Shown here piece by piece: positions 37,064-48,577 of a stretch of 64,000 bases of DNA (its first letter is position 1; the number at the start of each line of letters is the position of its first letter). Source of the DNA: Bromus sterilis (taxonomy: Eukaryota > Streptophyta > Magnoliopsida > Poales > Poaceae). The stretch spans positions 187,793,501 to 187,857,500 of the forward strand of contig OX465598.1 in the NCBI GenBank assembly GCA_950022295.1. Reading direction: 5' to 3'. Below the pieces are notes generated by a model that was not told where the DNA came from, did not search any database, and saw nothing but the letters and a program-made list of their open reading frames with translations. Made by a program: the position numbers and the translations under genes.

Positions 37064-38175
37064 TGATAGAGGCGGAGGTGTCCCGATCTTTCGATGAGAG
37101 ATAACTATCGATTTGGTGGAGACGACTCTGACGATCCGACTACGAACGTGCAACAACGTCGCGCCTTAGCAATCGCTAAACCAATCTCCGGAGGTTATTG
37201 ACCACGTCGGAGCACGATCAACCTGACCACGAAGGTCTAGTGCCTGCAAGCAATCGAAGAACAAGCAAGAACTATGATAAAGCAATCTGAATATTGCGAA
37301 TATGTAGATGAAGTATGAATAAAGTTGGGATTCCGAAAGCGGTCTTGATCTGGTCGTTGGACACAAACCGAGTACACGAAGATGCAGCAATTAGCTAAGC
37401 AGTCTTTTTAACTAAAAGAAATCCAAAGAAAAACCCTAGGGGTTGATCTACTTATATAGGACTAAAGGGTGGAGGCCAAGGGGGTGGAAGGACATCCCAA
37501 GGAGTCCTAAAACTAAACCTAGGTCGTACAAGGCACTTGGGCCCATGTGGAGGTGATGCAACACCTATTGAGTTGGACTTTGATTCGGATTCTGCTGCTG
37601 GGTCACATCATTTTCGCAATATCTCCACGCTCCGAAGGAATTTGAAGGTGAAACCAATTGCGTTGGAAACTAGACGAGATAAGCTATCACCAGAAAAAAG
37701 AATCACCCAATTTGGAGTTCGTATGTAGAAACGGCGGCTGTTTGAAGTTGGGTATATCTCTGCAGTCCGAATCTGAGTCCATGACGTGAAAGACTTGGTC
37801 TCTATCTTCTCTTGGGCCAAAAGTGACGTGAAATAACTTCTTGTACAGCACACAATCATGCCCCTTTGTATTGACTTCATTTCTTGATCAAATATAGAGG
37901 AATTAATGGTCATATCCATGATAATTATGTCCTCATCATCTTCATGCTTGAACATGCTCCAATGCTCATCCTTCTTGTCCATGCTAGGTCCTTCATTTGT
38001 CAGCAACAGAAATATATCGACGTTAGGCAGCATCATATTCACATGAACATTAGAAACATTACCAAGAAGCGAAAGTACCTGATAATTTAATTGGTGTGCA
38101 CGATCTCTAGTAATTGGTCCAGTAGGTATATTAGCAGGGGTTGTGGCTGTAACTATGGTAGCCATGTCCTCATCA
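37064..38175 (-). repeat. Diverged solo CRM-type LTR
   Basis: 1112 bp, termini TGATAGAGGCG and GTCCTCATCA in reverse, flanked by AATGT (37059-37063 and 38176-38180). Much of the middle differs from the other CRM LTRs and it is about 200 bp longer, so it represents an older or separate subfamily. Its end near 37100 (GATAACTATCGATTTGGTGG) is the same as that of LTR L2 at 41791. Solo LTR; no interior. Confidence 0.9.
37608..38172 (-). pseudogene. LTR-coded gag-pol tail of the diverged CRM subfamily
   Basis: An open minus frame entering at the LTR edge and running about 185 codons. It keeps the core seen in the other CRM tails: GPITR, QLNYQVLS, NEGPSMDKKD and HWS, though the surrounding DNA has diverged. 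It is longer than the roughly 100-residue tail of the main subfamily and includes a second acidic EDDEDI. Orphaned here, since the LTR is solo. Conservation of the core across subfamilies suggests that the tail is a real part of the polyprotein. Confidence 0.65.
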
Positions 38176-40547
38176 AATGTTTTATTGCATTTTGCATGGG
38201 CTATAACTAGTTGTTCATGATGCCTATTTGCATGATTCCTTTTGCCATGCCTTCTCTATCATGTCTACTTTAGTTGCATATCATTTGTGAGCATGTTTGC
38301 TCTCAGTAGCTTGTTGATGCACTGCTCTAAAGTGTGCTTCGTGATGTTGGCAGATTGTGTTCCAAACTTGTTTTGCTTGTATCTTTTTAACCGTAACTCC
38401 GTTTGGAGTGTTCTTTATATGTAACTTGATTAGTTTTTCGTGTACTTTGTGTTTATGCTATTGTTTGCTGCTGTTAACAAATATAAAATATGGTTTAGGA
38501 CAGAACAGTACCAAATCTTTTAATTATCGTGTGGCACTTAGTGTATGCCATGTTTAGGTTGTGCCCCACTTAAATTGACTAGCATAGGTAGTTTATCTTA
38601 TGCTTCACCTCTCCACATGTTTGTGTGCTATGCCATGCTTGAGTGATATGCCATGTTAATAACCTCTGCTCACCTTGTGTAGCTAAACAACTTGAACCTT
38701 TCTAAATGTGCGGTATCGTCGTGTGTGACGAGTACTCCACTTAACCTGTTAGTAACCGCTCTCGACGGTAGGTGCGATGTCTCGTGTTTCCTTCTTGTTG
38801 ATGCCTGCTCGTGTTTGCTCCGTAGTAATAGATGCTTGCTCGTTGATTGATTTCCAGTGTTTACCGTCTTGTGTGCTTCCGCGGGTACCTTCGGAGACGA
38901 TGCGAGCTTGCGATCAACTACACCTTCGTAACCCGACTTATCAACAGGCAAGGACTATGCATTACTTATGATCCATTCTATTTCAACCAGCGGTTTGCAT
39001 GCTAATCTAGGATAGGTTTGATGTTTGATCCTACCACATGTTTACAGCCTCTTTCAAACCGATACATCCATGTCCCCTCCCAGCAAACCATGTAGTGCTA
39101 TATTAATATTGCTCGTTGCTCAGCCCATGCTTAGTTTGCATGCTTAGGATGCTACGATGTTACCCTGTTACTCCTTGGTTTGGGCTATGAAATTATTTCA
39201 TTGTTGTTGATGATATGATTATTATAATGTTGACTATATTCGACGAAGGATGGAAGGTCTAGGCTATCCCGCCCCGACGCTTTGTTCCATTCTTGTCACC
39301 TAGGATCCGAGTTCCGGGTATTGGTTTTAAGACTAAGCGTGCCTGACCGCGTGTGGGATTTTATGGGGTCCCCTCTTCTTAACTACCTAGGTCCAAACAT
39401 TTCCAGTGGTGGCCCAAGCTGATTTACCATTTGAAACCATGTGTGTGTTGGTCGGCCGCCAGTAGTTTTCAAACCCACCCGGACTAGAAAGGACATAGTT
39501 CCCTTACTGGCCCACCTTGTCCGGCTGAGGACCCGGTTTCCCATGTGTGATTAACCGGCTATCCAAACCTGCGACAGACGGTAGAGGCTGATTCGAGAGC
39601 GCGGCCGGCTTTTGAGTTGGGTGTCGACTCACCGGGGGCCACCCGGATTTGTTCGTTGTTAGTTAGAGGGACCTGTCGTTTCGGATCTCTCGGAACTAAA
39701 TCATAAAATGGTTGCCTATAATGGGTAGCAACTGAGAGAGATGGGCGTGCGTGCGGAGCCTTGTAATGGGCAGTTGGTACACCCCTGCAGGGTTAAATCT
39801 TTTCGAGAAGCCGTGTCCACAGTTATGGATGACTTGGAGCCTACGTCTTGTTCATAGATAACATCAAGTGAATCATAACTATAACTTGATCAATGCGTGT
39901 GTGCCTTGACTGCTTCTTCTTCGTCGGGATCCGAAGAGGAGGACAAGGATAAGATACGTGTTATGATTGCGTAAGTAGTTGATAGCAAGACTTGTTGGAG
40001 GCGATTCCTCATCGAATGGTTTGCTTCTTACCTTACTCTCTAGATCGTTAGCCACTTCATAAATTCTAGTGCGGCAGCAACCTCACCACTCACCCTTCCT
40101 TACCGTAAACTACTAGTTGTCCTAGAATGACGAGTAATGAAGTCCTTGCTGGGTCAGACTACCACTACAGTTGGATGTTGAGTACCTCTGTACTCATGAT
40201 ACTACCCCCAAACTCTTTTCAGGGTTCTTGATCGACAACAGGTATGGTGACCGACGTTTCACGTGGAGACTCGACGACGACTAGTTAGGCGAATCCCGGC
40301 GGAGGGCCTGGACCCGTGTGGTTATGGGGATCGATGTTTTTCTCTTTGCCAGTAGGCATTTGATTGTAGTCTGTACTCAGACATATATCTTCGGTTGTTG
40401 TATTGTATTTAAGGAAGTTGTATGCCGATTGTATGAGATGTCGTATCCTTGTATCTGTAATGTTGTGATATCATGTTGCAAATCCGGGGCATATGGCTAT
40501 GTCATATGTCGCAGTAGGACCGATATGTGCTTCGTCCCCGGATCTGG

Positions 40548-41463
40548 TGATAGAGGCGAAGGTGTCCCGATGTTTCGATGAGATGGTGGAGATCGATTAT
40601 GGTGGAGACGACTTTCACGATCCGACTACGAACGTGCGAAGACGTTGCGCCTTGGCCATCGCTAAACCAACTCCGAGAGGTTATTGATCCCGCGGATGCA
40701 CGATCAACCTGACCACGAAGGTCTAATTCCTGCAAGCAATCGAAGAACAAGCAAGAACTAAGAATTGCAATCTGGATATTGCGAATATAAGATGAATGAT
40801 TACGAAAGTTGGGGTTCCAATGAGGTCTTGGCCTGGTCGGATGACACAAACGAAGAGCTCGAAGTTGCGGCTATGACTAACTTAAATCTAATTAAAACCC
40901 AAGTCTAAACGACGCCCTAAGGGCTGTATATATGGGGGAACAGAGGGGAATTTCGTGGCCCCTTGGAGGAGGGGTCCGAAAACAACCCTAACTCGGTTTC
41001 CCCACACATACGGACTCTAAAAAATAGCCTATTAAGTGTATTTCGAAATTACATGGGCTTGGCCCAATAATAAGGTGACGCAGCACCTATAATAACCCTT
41101 GGACGAAAATATTAATGTGGCGTCTTGTGTCTCTCGTCCAGGTCTTCATGCACGCCTTATGGTGGCCTCAAAGTGCGAAAATCACCACTGGAAGCTCCAT
41201 TGTCCTTTCCCGCGCGCACACCTCCTTCTCCATGCTTGATCCCGCTCCAATGACCATCCTTCTTATCCATGCTAGGTCCTTCATTCATAAGACAAACAAA
41301 AGTATCTAATTTAGGCAGCATCATATGTTCCTGAACATTAGAAGGATTCGCAAGAAACGAAAGTACCTGATAATTTAGTTGACGTGCGCGTGCTCTAGTA
41401 ACTGGTCCAGTATGTGTAGTTGGTGAAGATGTGGGTGTAACATTAGTAGAGCTGTCCTCATCA
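40548..41463 (-). repeat. Composite CRM element, outer 3' LTR (L1)
   Basis: 916 bp. Shares subfamily variants with L3, such as AATAGCCTATTAAGTG near 41023-41038, that L2 and CRM1 lack. Confidence 0.92.
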
Positions 41464-41790
41464 TCCTCCCCTTCTTGAATTGAAGTCGTCCTCGACGGAA
41501 GCTCATCATCTTCTCCCAAATAAGGTTTCAAATCTGCAATGTTAAATGTGGGACTAACCCCAAAATCTGCAGGTAGCTCAAGTTTATATGCATTATCATT
41601 AATTTTCTGTAAAACCTTAAAGGGACCATCAGCTCGTGGCATTAACTTAGACTTGCGCAAATCAGGAAACCTATCTTTACGTAGATGTAACCAAACAAGA
41701 TCTCCTGGTTCAAACACAACATGCTTTCTACCCTTATCACCAGCAAGCTTGTATCTAGCATTCATTTTCTCAATGTTTTCTTTAGTTAAC
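41157..41790 (-). pseudogene. gag-pol C-terminal piece of the outer CRM element
   Basis: Open from the L2 edge at 41790 (integrase C-terminal region: GRKHVVFEPGDLVWLHLRKD, then FGVSPTFNIADLKPYLGEDD) through the polypurine tract (41464-41475) to a stop in L1 at 41157. The upstream part was cut off by the L2 insertion at TTAAC (41786-41790). The corresponding site in the intact copy is near 43016. Confidence 0.88.
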
Positions 41791-42694
41791 TGATAGAGGC
41801 GAAGGTGTCCCGATGTTTCGATGAGAGATAACTATCGATTTGGTGGAGACGACTCTGACGATCCGACTACGAACGTGCGAAGACGTTGCGCCTTAGCGAT
41901 CGCTAAACCAACTCCGAGAGGTTATTGATCCCGCGGATGCACGATCAACCTGACCACGAAGGTCTAATTCCTGCAAGCAATCGAAGAACTAAGAATTGCA
42001 ATCTGGATATTGCGAATATAAGATGAATGATTACGAAAGTTGGGGTTCCAATGAGGTCTTGGCCTGGTCGGATGACACAAACGAAGAGCTCGAAGTTGCG
42101 GCTATGGCTAACTTAAATCTAATTAAAACCCAAGTCTAAACGACGCCCTAAGGGCTGTATATATGGAGGAACAGAGGGGATTTTCGTGACCCCTTGGTGG
42201 TGGGGTCCGAAAACAACCCTAACTCGGTTTCCCCACACATACGGACTCTAAAAACTGCCTATAATGTGGTATTTCGAAATTACATGGGCCCAGCCCAATA
42301 TTAAGGTGACGCAGCACCTATAATTGCTCTTGGACGAAAATAATGAAGTGGCATCTCGTGTATTCCGTCCAAGCCTTCATGCATGCCTTATGGTGGCTTC
42401 AACGTGCGAAAATCCCCACTGGAAGCTCCACTGTACTTTCCCCCGCGCGCACCTTCTTCTCCATTCTTGATCCCGCTCCAATGACCATCCTTCTTGTCCA
42501 TGCTAGGTCCTTCATTCATAACCAAAACAAAAGTATCTAATTTAGGCAGCATCATATGTTCATGAACAATAGAAGGATTCGCAAGAAACGAAAGTACCTG
42601 ATAATTTAGTTGACGTGCACGTGCTCTAGTAACTGGTCCAGTATGTGTAGTTGGTGAGGGTATGGGTGTAACATTAGTAGGGATGTCCTCATCA
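41791..42694 (-). repeat. Composite CRM element, inner LTR (L2), mosaic
   Basis: 904 bp. The U5 end (41791-41870) matches the diverged solo LTR at 37064 (GATAACTATCGATTTGGTGG), while the rest, including the tail-coding U3, matches the main subfamily and the LTR at 62053. A roughly 10-bp loss lies near 41985. It behaves as the true 3' LTR for the intact gag-pol, whose frame ends in it. Confidence 0.9.
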
Positions 42695-45600
42695 TCCTCC
42701 CCTTCTTGAATTGAAGTCGTCCTCGACGGAAGCTCATCATCTTCTCCCAAATAAGGTTTCAAATCTGCAATGTTAAATGTGGGACTAACCCCAAAATCTG
42801 CAGGTAGCTCAAGTTTATATGCATTATCATTAATTTTCTGTAAAACCTTAAAGGGACCATCAGCTCGTGGCATTAACTTAGACTTGCGCAAATCAGGAAA
42901 CCTATCTTTTCGTAGATGTAACCAAACAAGATCTCCTGGTTCAAAAACAACATGCTTTCGACCCCTATCACCAGCAAGCTTGTATCTAGCATTCATGCGC
43001 TCAATGTTTTCTTTAGTTAACTCATGCATTTTTAATATCAATTCAGCACGTTGCTTAGCATCAAAATTCACCTTCTCCGAAGATGGAAGAGGCAGCAAAT
43101 CAATAGGTGCACGAGGTAAAAAACCATAAACAATCTCAAAAGGGCACATTTTAGTGGTAGAATGCACTGGACGATTATAAGCAAATTCAATATGAGGTAA
43201 ACATTCTTCCCACAGTTTCAAGTTACTTTTTAAAACAGCCCTAAGCATAGTAGACAATGTCCTATTGACCACTTCAGTTTGTCCATCAGTTTGGGGATGA
43301 CATGTAGTACTAAAAAGTAGTTTAGTCCCCAACTTAGCCCATAAGCATCTCCAAAAATGGCTAAGAAACTTAGTATCACGATCCGAGACAATAGTATTGG
43401 GCACACCATGTAAACGAATAATCTCTCCAAAGAATAAATCAGCAACATTAGCAGCATCATCGCTTTTATGACATGGTATAAAATGTGCCATCTTAGAAAA
43501 TCTATCCACGACAACAAATATGCTATCTCTCCCCTTCTTTGTTCGAGGCAAGCCTAAAACAAAGTCCATGGATATGTCCTCCCACGGAACACTAGGTACA
43601 GGTAAAGGCATGTATAAACCATGAGGATTGAGTCGTGACTTAGCTTTTTGACATGTAGTGCAGCGAGCAACAAAACGCTCAACATCCCGTCTCATCTTTG
43701 GCCAAAAGAAATGTGTAGCAAGTACGTCCTCCGTCTTTTTCACGCCAAAATGGCCCATTAATCCTCCTCCATGCGCCTCCTGCAACAACAAAAGACGAAT
43801 AGAGCTAGCTGGAATGCATAGCTTGTTAGAACGGAACACAAATCCATCATTAAGCACAAACTTGTTCCATGTTCTACCCTCTCTAGAATTCTGCAATACA
43901 TCTTTAAATTCCGCATCATTTGCATATTGTTCTTTGATTGTCTCTAAACCGAATATCTTGAAGTCAAGTTGTGAAAGCATAGTATAACGACGAGACAAAG
44001 CATCAGCAATAATATTATCTTTCCCCTTCTTGTGTTTAATGACATAAGGGAAAGTCTCAATAAATTCAACCCACTTAGCATGTCTACGATTAAGTTTTGC
44101 TTGACTTCTTATGTGTTTCAAAGATTCATGATCAGAATGTATAACAAATTCTTTGGGCCATAAATAATGTTGCCAAGTTTCTAATGTCCGAACAAGAGCA
44201 TATAATTCCTTATCATAAGTAGAATAGTTCAGACTAGGCCCACTCAATTTTTCAGAAAAGTATGCAACAGGTTTAGCATCTTGTAATAACACACCTCCCA
44301 AACCAATCCCACTAGCATCGCATTCAAGCTCAAAAGTCTTATTAAAATCAGGAAGTTGGAGCAAAGGAGCATGTGTTAACTTATCTTTCAATACCGTGAA
44401 AGCTTCTTCCTGTGCGGTACCCCAAGTAAAAGGCACATCCTTGCGTGTAAGCTCATTGAGAGGGGCAGCAATGGTGCTGAAATCTCTCACAAAACGCCTA
44501 TAGAATCCAGCGAGGCCAAGAAAACTCCTCACTTGTGTGACCGTTTTGGGCTGCGGCCAACTCTCAATCGCCTCGATCTTGGCTTTATCAACTTCAATAC
44601 CCTGTGGAGTAACAACATAGCCAAGAAACGATACTCGGTCGGTGCAAAAGGTGCACTTCCCAAGGTTACCAAATAAACGTGCATTACGTAGAGCAATAAA
44701 AACAGCACGTAAATGATCCAAATGTTCCTCCAAAGATTTGCTATAAATCAGTATATCATCAAAATAGACTACCACAAATCGTCCAATGAAAGCACGTAAA
44801 ACCTCGTTCATTAATCTCATGAAAGTGCTAGGTGCATTAGTTAACCCAAAAGGCATGACTAACCACTCATATAATCCAAACTTAGTTTTAAAAGCCGTTT
44901 TCCATTCATCTCCTAATTTCATGCGAATTTGATGGTATCCACTACGCAAATCAACTTTGGAAAACATGGTAGAGCCACTTAATTCATCAATCATATCATC
45001 TAACCTAGGAATAGGATGACGATAACGAATAGTAATATTATTAATGGCTCGACAATCAACACACATACGCCATGTTCCATCCTTTTTAGGCACTAATATA
45101 ACAGGAACAGCACAAGGACTAAGGGACTCACGTATGTAACCTTTGTCGAGTAGCTCTTGTACTTGACGCTGAATCTCCTTCGTCTCCTCCGGATTGGTAC
45201 GGTATGGCGCACGGTTGGGCAACGAAGCACCGGGAATTAAGTCAATCTGATGCTCAATCCCTCGAATAGGTGGTAATCCCGGTGGTACGTCTTGTGGAAA
45301 GACGTCAATAAACTCCTGCAAAAGGTCAGTGACAACAGGAGGCAAAGAAGGAGGCAATTCCTCAAATGAAAACAAAGCTTCTTTGCACACAAAAGCATAG
45401 CACACATATTGACTAACATCCAAATCCGAAATATCAACCTTAGTAGCAAGCAAAGTTGGACTAGTCAATTTAATTTCATTAGAAACAGCAGAAGAAGATT
45501 TGTTATTAGTCTTATGTTGTTGCTCAAATTCTTTAGCTGCTATCTCATTCTCACTCTTATTTTTCTCCTGTTTAGCTTTACTAGCTCTAGCAAGATCATC

Positions 45601-47469
45601 TTTCACAATTTGTTCAGGAGACATAGGAAGTAAAGCAATATTTTTATCCTGATGAACCAGAGTAAACTGATTTGTCCTACCATGGTGTACAACATTCCTA
45701 TCACATTGCCATGGTCTACCAAGTAAAAGAGAGCATGCTTGCATGGGTACCACATCACAATCAACATAATCAGCATATGCAGCAATGCTAAAGTGCACAC
45801 GAACAGAACGCGTTACCTTAATCTTACCACTATTGTTAAACCACTGAATATAGTACGGATGGGGGTGTGGTCTTGTGGTGAGAGATAGCTTCTCCACCAA
45901 CTCCATGCTCGCCAAGTTGTTGCAACTCCCTCCGTCAATGATGATGCGAACCAAACGTTCTTTCACCACTCCCTTTGTGTGGAACAAATTATGCCTCTGG
46001 TTTTGCTCGGCCGTCGATACCTGCACACTTAACACACATTGAGCAACCAAACTAGCATATTGATCTGCATCATCAGGAGCCATATACTCTATATCATGAG
46101 CATCATCATGGGCACCCTGTTCCTCGTGAGCAATGAGAACTAAAGTCTCCTCATCATAGTCGCTCGCTGACTCATACCCACCATCCGCCGTAATAATCAT
46201 CACATGCTTGGAGGGACAGTCTTTTGCGAAGTGACCTCCACCTTGGCACCTGCGACATTTAATATCACGATCTCGTGTTTGCCCTGTGGAAGCCATGGAT
46301 GAAGAAGAACTCGCTGCTGGACCACTCTGTGCACCCTTGAATGGTGGCGCTGGCTGTTTTGGTGGCTCCCTGTAAGAATGAGCGGTTGAAGTAGATGGTG
46401 GTGCAGCAGGACGTGTGGATGTAGAAGGTCCACGCGATGTCCATGATTTATTTCGTCCTGCAGAAAAGTTAGGTCTCGTAGCGGCCTGTCGATCCTGCAC
46501 TTCACGTTCAGCTTTACAAGCAAGATGAAACAAACGAGTAATAGTAGCATAGTCCTTGTATTCTAGAATAGTTTGTATCTCCCTGTTTAAGCCACCTATA
46601 AAACGTGCAAACATAGCTTCATTATCCTCTACTAGGCCACATCTAATCAATCCAGTTTGTAATTCTTGATAATATTCCTCTACAGAATTTTTTCCTTGTC
46701 TCAAACGCTGTAATTTTTGTAGCAATTCACGTTGATAATAAGGAGGAACCCAGCGAGTACGCATAGCATATTTTAAAGCAGCCCAAGTAGCTGGAATATT
46801 ATTAGCATGCAATCTACAATGTTCAGACCACCAAATAGATGCAAAACCCGTGAATTCACAAACAGCAGCGGTAACACGTCTATTCTCAGGATATTGTAAA
46901 CATGTAAAGCGTTGTTCAGTTTCTAACTCCCAAGTAAGATAAGCATCAGGAATATATCTACCCTCAAACGGCTTAAGATTCAATTTAAGTTTAGGCACAT
47001 GTTCATCATCGCGTACCTGAGGGGGTGGTTGGTGTCGACCGTGGCGAATGTTGGGACGTGGACGTCCAGCTGGCTGCTCATAGGCCGCTTCCTGTTCCAC
47101 CTCCTCCTCGTAATCACCCTCGTAGTTGTCGTCCTGGCCGACGTCAGAAGCAGCAGCAGTAGCAGCAGCCGCAGGAGCACCAGCAGCTTGTCTTCCCGGA
47201 AACAGAATACGTCGTGCACGTCGTGGTGGCGGTGGCTGTGCTGGAGCGGCCGCAGGCTGTGCAGGTAGGCGTGCGAGCAACTCAGTAAACTTGGCGTCGA
47301 GCTTGGTGTCGATCATCTTCTCCACACCATCAATCGCCTCTGTAAATCTGTTCTCGATGTCATTCACCTGTTCAGACATCATTTGTGCAAATTTATCATG
47401 TAACGCTTTGTTTGTCATATTCTCCCAATCGGGTGCATCCCGCGCCACTTCATCATGGGATCCTGGCAT
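42388..47469 (-). CDS. gag-pol: CRM-type gag-pol polyprotein, intact
   Basis: One frame of 1693 residues from the ATG at 47467-47469; an in-frame GTG eight codons upstream is not a plausible plant start. Order: a coiled-coil-like Gag N-terminus and a Pro/Ala-rich linker; capsid part (about 160-320); CCHC knuckle CRRCQGGGHFAKDC (about 404-417); aspartic protease DGGS (Asp about 512); RT with YFDD (about 902); RNase H DAS (about 1051); integrase HHCC finger (about 1233-1272); catalytic Asp about 1302, Asp about 1363 and Glu about 1399, giving D-x35-E spacing. There is no classic chromodomain; instead GVSPTFNIADLKPYLGED is followed by an acidic QEGEDDED. The last roughly 102 residues are coded by LTR L2. 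All catalytic residues are present, so the protein could be active. Gag and Pol are not separated by a stop or frameshift. Confidence 0.95.
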   Translation of the reverse strand: MPGSHDEVARDAPDWENMTNKALHDKFAQMMSEQVNDIENRFTEAIDGVEKMIDTKLDAKFTELLARLPAQPAAAPAQPPPPRRARRILFPGRQAAGAPAAAATAAASDVGQDDNYEGDYEEEVEQEAAYEQPAGRPRPNIRHGRHQPPPQVRDDEHVPKLKLNLKPFEGRYIPDAYLTWELETEQRFTCLQYPENRRVTAAVCEFTGFASIWWSEHCRLHANNIPATWAALKYAMRTRWVPPYYQRELLQKLQRLRQGKNSVEEYYQELQTGLIRCGLVEDNEAMFARFIGGLNREIQTILEYKDYATITRLFHLACKAEREVQDRQAATRPNFSAGRNKSWTSRGPSTSTRPAAPPSTSTAHSYREPPKQPAPPFKGAQSGPAASSSSSMASTGQTRDRDIKCRRCQGGGHFAKDCPSKHVMIITADGGYESASDYDEETLVLIAHEEQGAHDDAHDIEYMAPDDADQYASLVAQCVLSVQVSTAEQNQRHNLFHTKGVVKERLVRIIIDGGSCNNLASMELVEKLSLTTRPHPHPYYIQWFNNSGKIKVTRSVRVHFSIAAYADYVDCDVVPMQACSLLLGRPWQCDRNVVHHGRTNQFTLVHQDKNIALLPMSPEQIVKDDLARASKAKQEKNKSENEIAAKEFEQQHKTNNKSSSAVSNEIKLTSPTLLATKVDISDLDVSQYVCYAFVCKEALFSFEELPPSLPPVVTDLLQEFIDVFPQDVPPGLPPIRGIEHQIDLIPGASLPNRAPYRTNPEETKEIQRQVQELLDKGYIRESLSPCAVPVILVPKKDGTWRMCVDCRAINNITIRYRHPIPRLDDMIDELSGSTMFSKVDLRSGYHQIRMKLGDEWKTAFKTKFGLYEWLVMPFGLTNAPSTFMRLMNEVLRAFIGRFVVVYFDDILIYSKSLEEHLDHLRAVFIALRNARLFGNLGKCTFCTDRVSFLGYVVTPQGIEVDKAKIEAIESWPQPKTVTQVRSFLGLAGFYRRFVRDFSTIAAPLNELTRKDVPFTWGTAQEEAFTVLKDKLTHAPLLQLPDFNKTFELECDASGIGLGGVLLQDAKPVAYFSEKLSGPSLNYSTYDKELYALVRTLETWQHYLWPKEFVIHSDHESLKHIRSQAKLNRRHAKWVEFIETFPYVIKHKKGKDNIIADALSRRYTMLSQLDFKIFGLETIKEQYANDAEFKDVLQNSREGRTWNKFVLNDGFVFRSNKLCIPASSIRLLLLQEAHGGGLMGHFGVKKTEDVLATHFFWPKMRRDVERFVARCTTCQKAKSRLNPHGLYMPLPVPSVPWEDISMDFVLGLPRTKKGRDSIFVVVDRFSKMAHFIPCHKSDDAANVADLFFGEIIRLHGVPNTIVSDRDTKFLSHFWRCLWAKLGTKLLFSTTCHPQTDGQTEVVNRTLSTMLRAVLKSNLKLWEECLPHIEFAYNRPVHSTTKMCPFEIVYGFLPRAPIDLLPLPSSEKVNFDAKQRAELILKMHELTKENIERMNARYKLAGDRGRKHVVFEPGDLVWLHLRKDRFPDLRKSKLMPRADGPFKVLQKINDNAYKLELPADFGVSPTFNIADLKPYLGEDDELPSRTTSIQEGEDDEDIPTNVTPIPSPTTHTGPVTRARARQLNYQVLSFLANPSIVHEHMMLPKLDTFVLVMNEGPSMDKKDGHWSGIKNGEEGARGGKYSGASSGDFRTLKPP
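42695..42706 (-). other. Polypurine tract before L2, coding
   Basis: The complement reads AGAAGGGGAGGA directly before the LTR and codes for part of QEGEDD, as in CRM1 (10029-10040), CRM2 (19284-19295) and the outer element (41464-41475). Confidence 0.85.
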
Positions 47470-48577
47470 GGTTAGCAGAAATAGAAAACACACGGAAATA
47501 TGATCCTACTTCTACTAATGGGATGTGGGGTGGTGGAAAGCACAAATCCGTCAAGCTTTTCTTTCGTTCTTACCGATTCTTACCTAGCAGCAGGTGGTGA
47601 TGTACAACCAACGGGTCAAAACTCTCAGAGATGTGGTAGAGCGATGGCCAGGAGGTGTCAACCGCACGAAGTAGAATATATGTGGAGCTGTAGGTAGGCT
47701 TGACAAATATGGTAGCAAAAAGCTCAACAGTAATCAAAACAGAGATGCAAAGTTGAATAAACACTCAACGTTTGTACTGTGCTGATCCTAGGCTAGACCG
47801 TACTAGAGACGCGAGCCTAAAACACCAACGAAAGCACGGCGCGGCACGTAATCAACTGAGAAGCACACTCTGAAAAAAAAAATCTCTCTTTTTTTTTTTC
47901 CTTTTTTTTTTGCGATGCGGGACTGCGGTGGCTGAAAAAGTGCGAAAAAATCACTATGGTGGCGAACGTCTCAAAATGAGTTTCTGGACCTAAGGAACGT
48001 ATGGGCACGAAATTTTTTTACCCCCGAAATTTTTGGCCTAAAAACTGCTCTGAAAAGCGTGCCAGACTCTTTTTTTTTTTTTTTTTTTTTTGGAAATCAC
48101 CTCCTTCTACGTAGGACAAAAGATTGGTGAAATCCGACTCTAATCAAATCAAAACTAATCTGGCTACGGAGAGATCACAAACCGAACAGGTGATGGAACT
48201 CAACTCGGATTGGTAGGTCGTGGTGATGTATATGGACTCGACTTGGCGGAACGTGGTGGTGTATCTGGACTCGGATTGGCGGAAACGTGGCGGTGTACTA
48301 CTGTGCGGCGGCGGTGTGACAAACTGTGATCAGAACTCGAAACTCTAAGGGAACTAGACGCTAAGATCAGCAACTCGACACAACGATGCAACCGTAAATT
48401 CAACAAAGCAAACTACTGTAAAGAAAACTGGACAAAGGCTCGGACTGTTTTGGGACGTGATGATCTAACCCTAATTTTTTTTTGGCTTTTTCGTGAACTG
48501 TAGGTATGAAGAACAGAACCAATCTAGACTACGAAAACTGGAAATCTCACCGAGCAACCTGGAAATCTGATACCGCT
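47470..48577 (-). other. Leader of the composite CRM element
   Basis: About 1.1 kb, non-coding, with two homopolymer-rich blocks: a T-rich tract at about 47878-47911 and a run of more than 20 T at about 48070-48092 (A on the sense strand). It keeps the 186 bp between the tracts that CRM1 lost. The splice-donor-like pair of GTAAGAA motifs near gag is present. Confidence 0.8.
48566..48575 (-). other. Altered primer binding site next to L3
   Basis: The sense strand reads CGGTATCAGA, so the first base of the expected TGGTATCAGA is changed. This pairs with the terminal A of the tRNA and may weaken priming. Confidence 0.75.
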
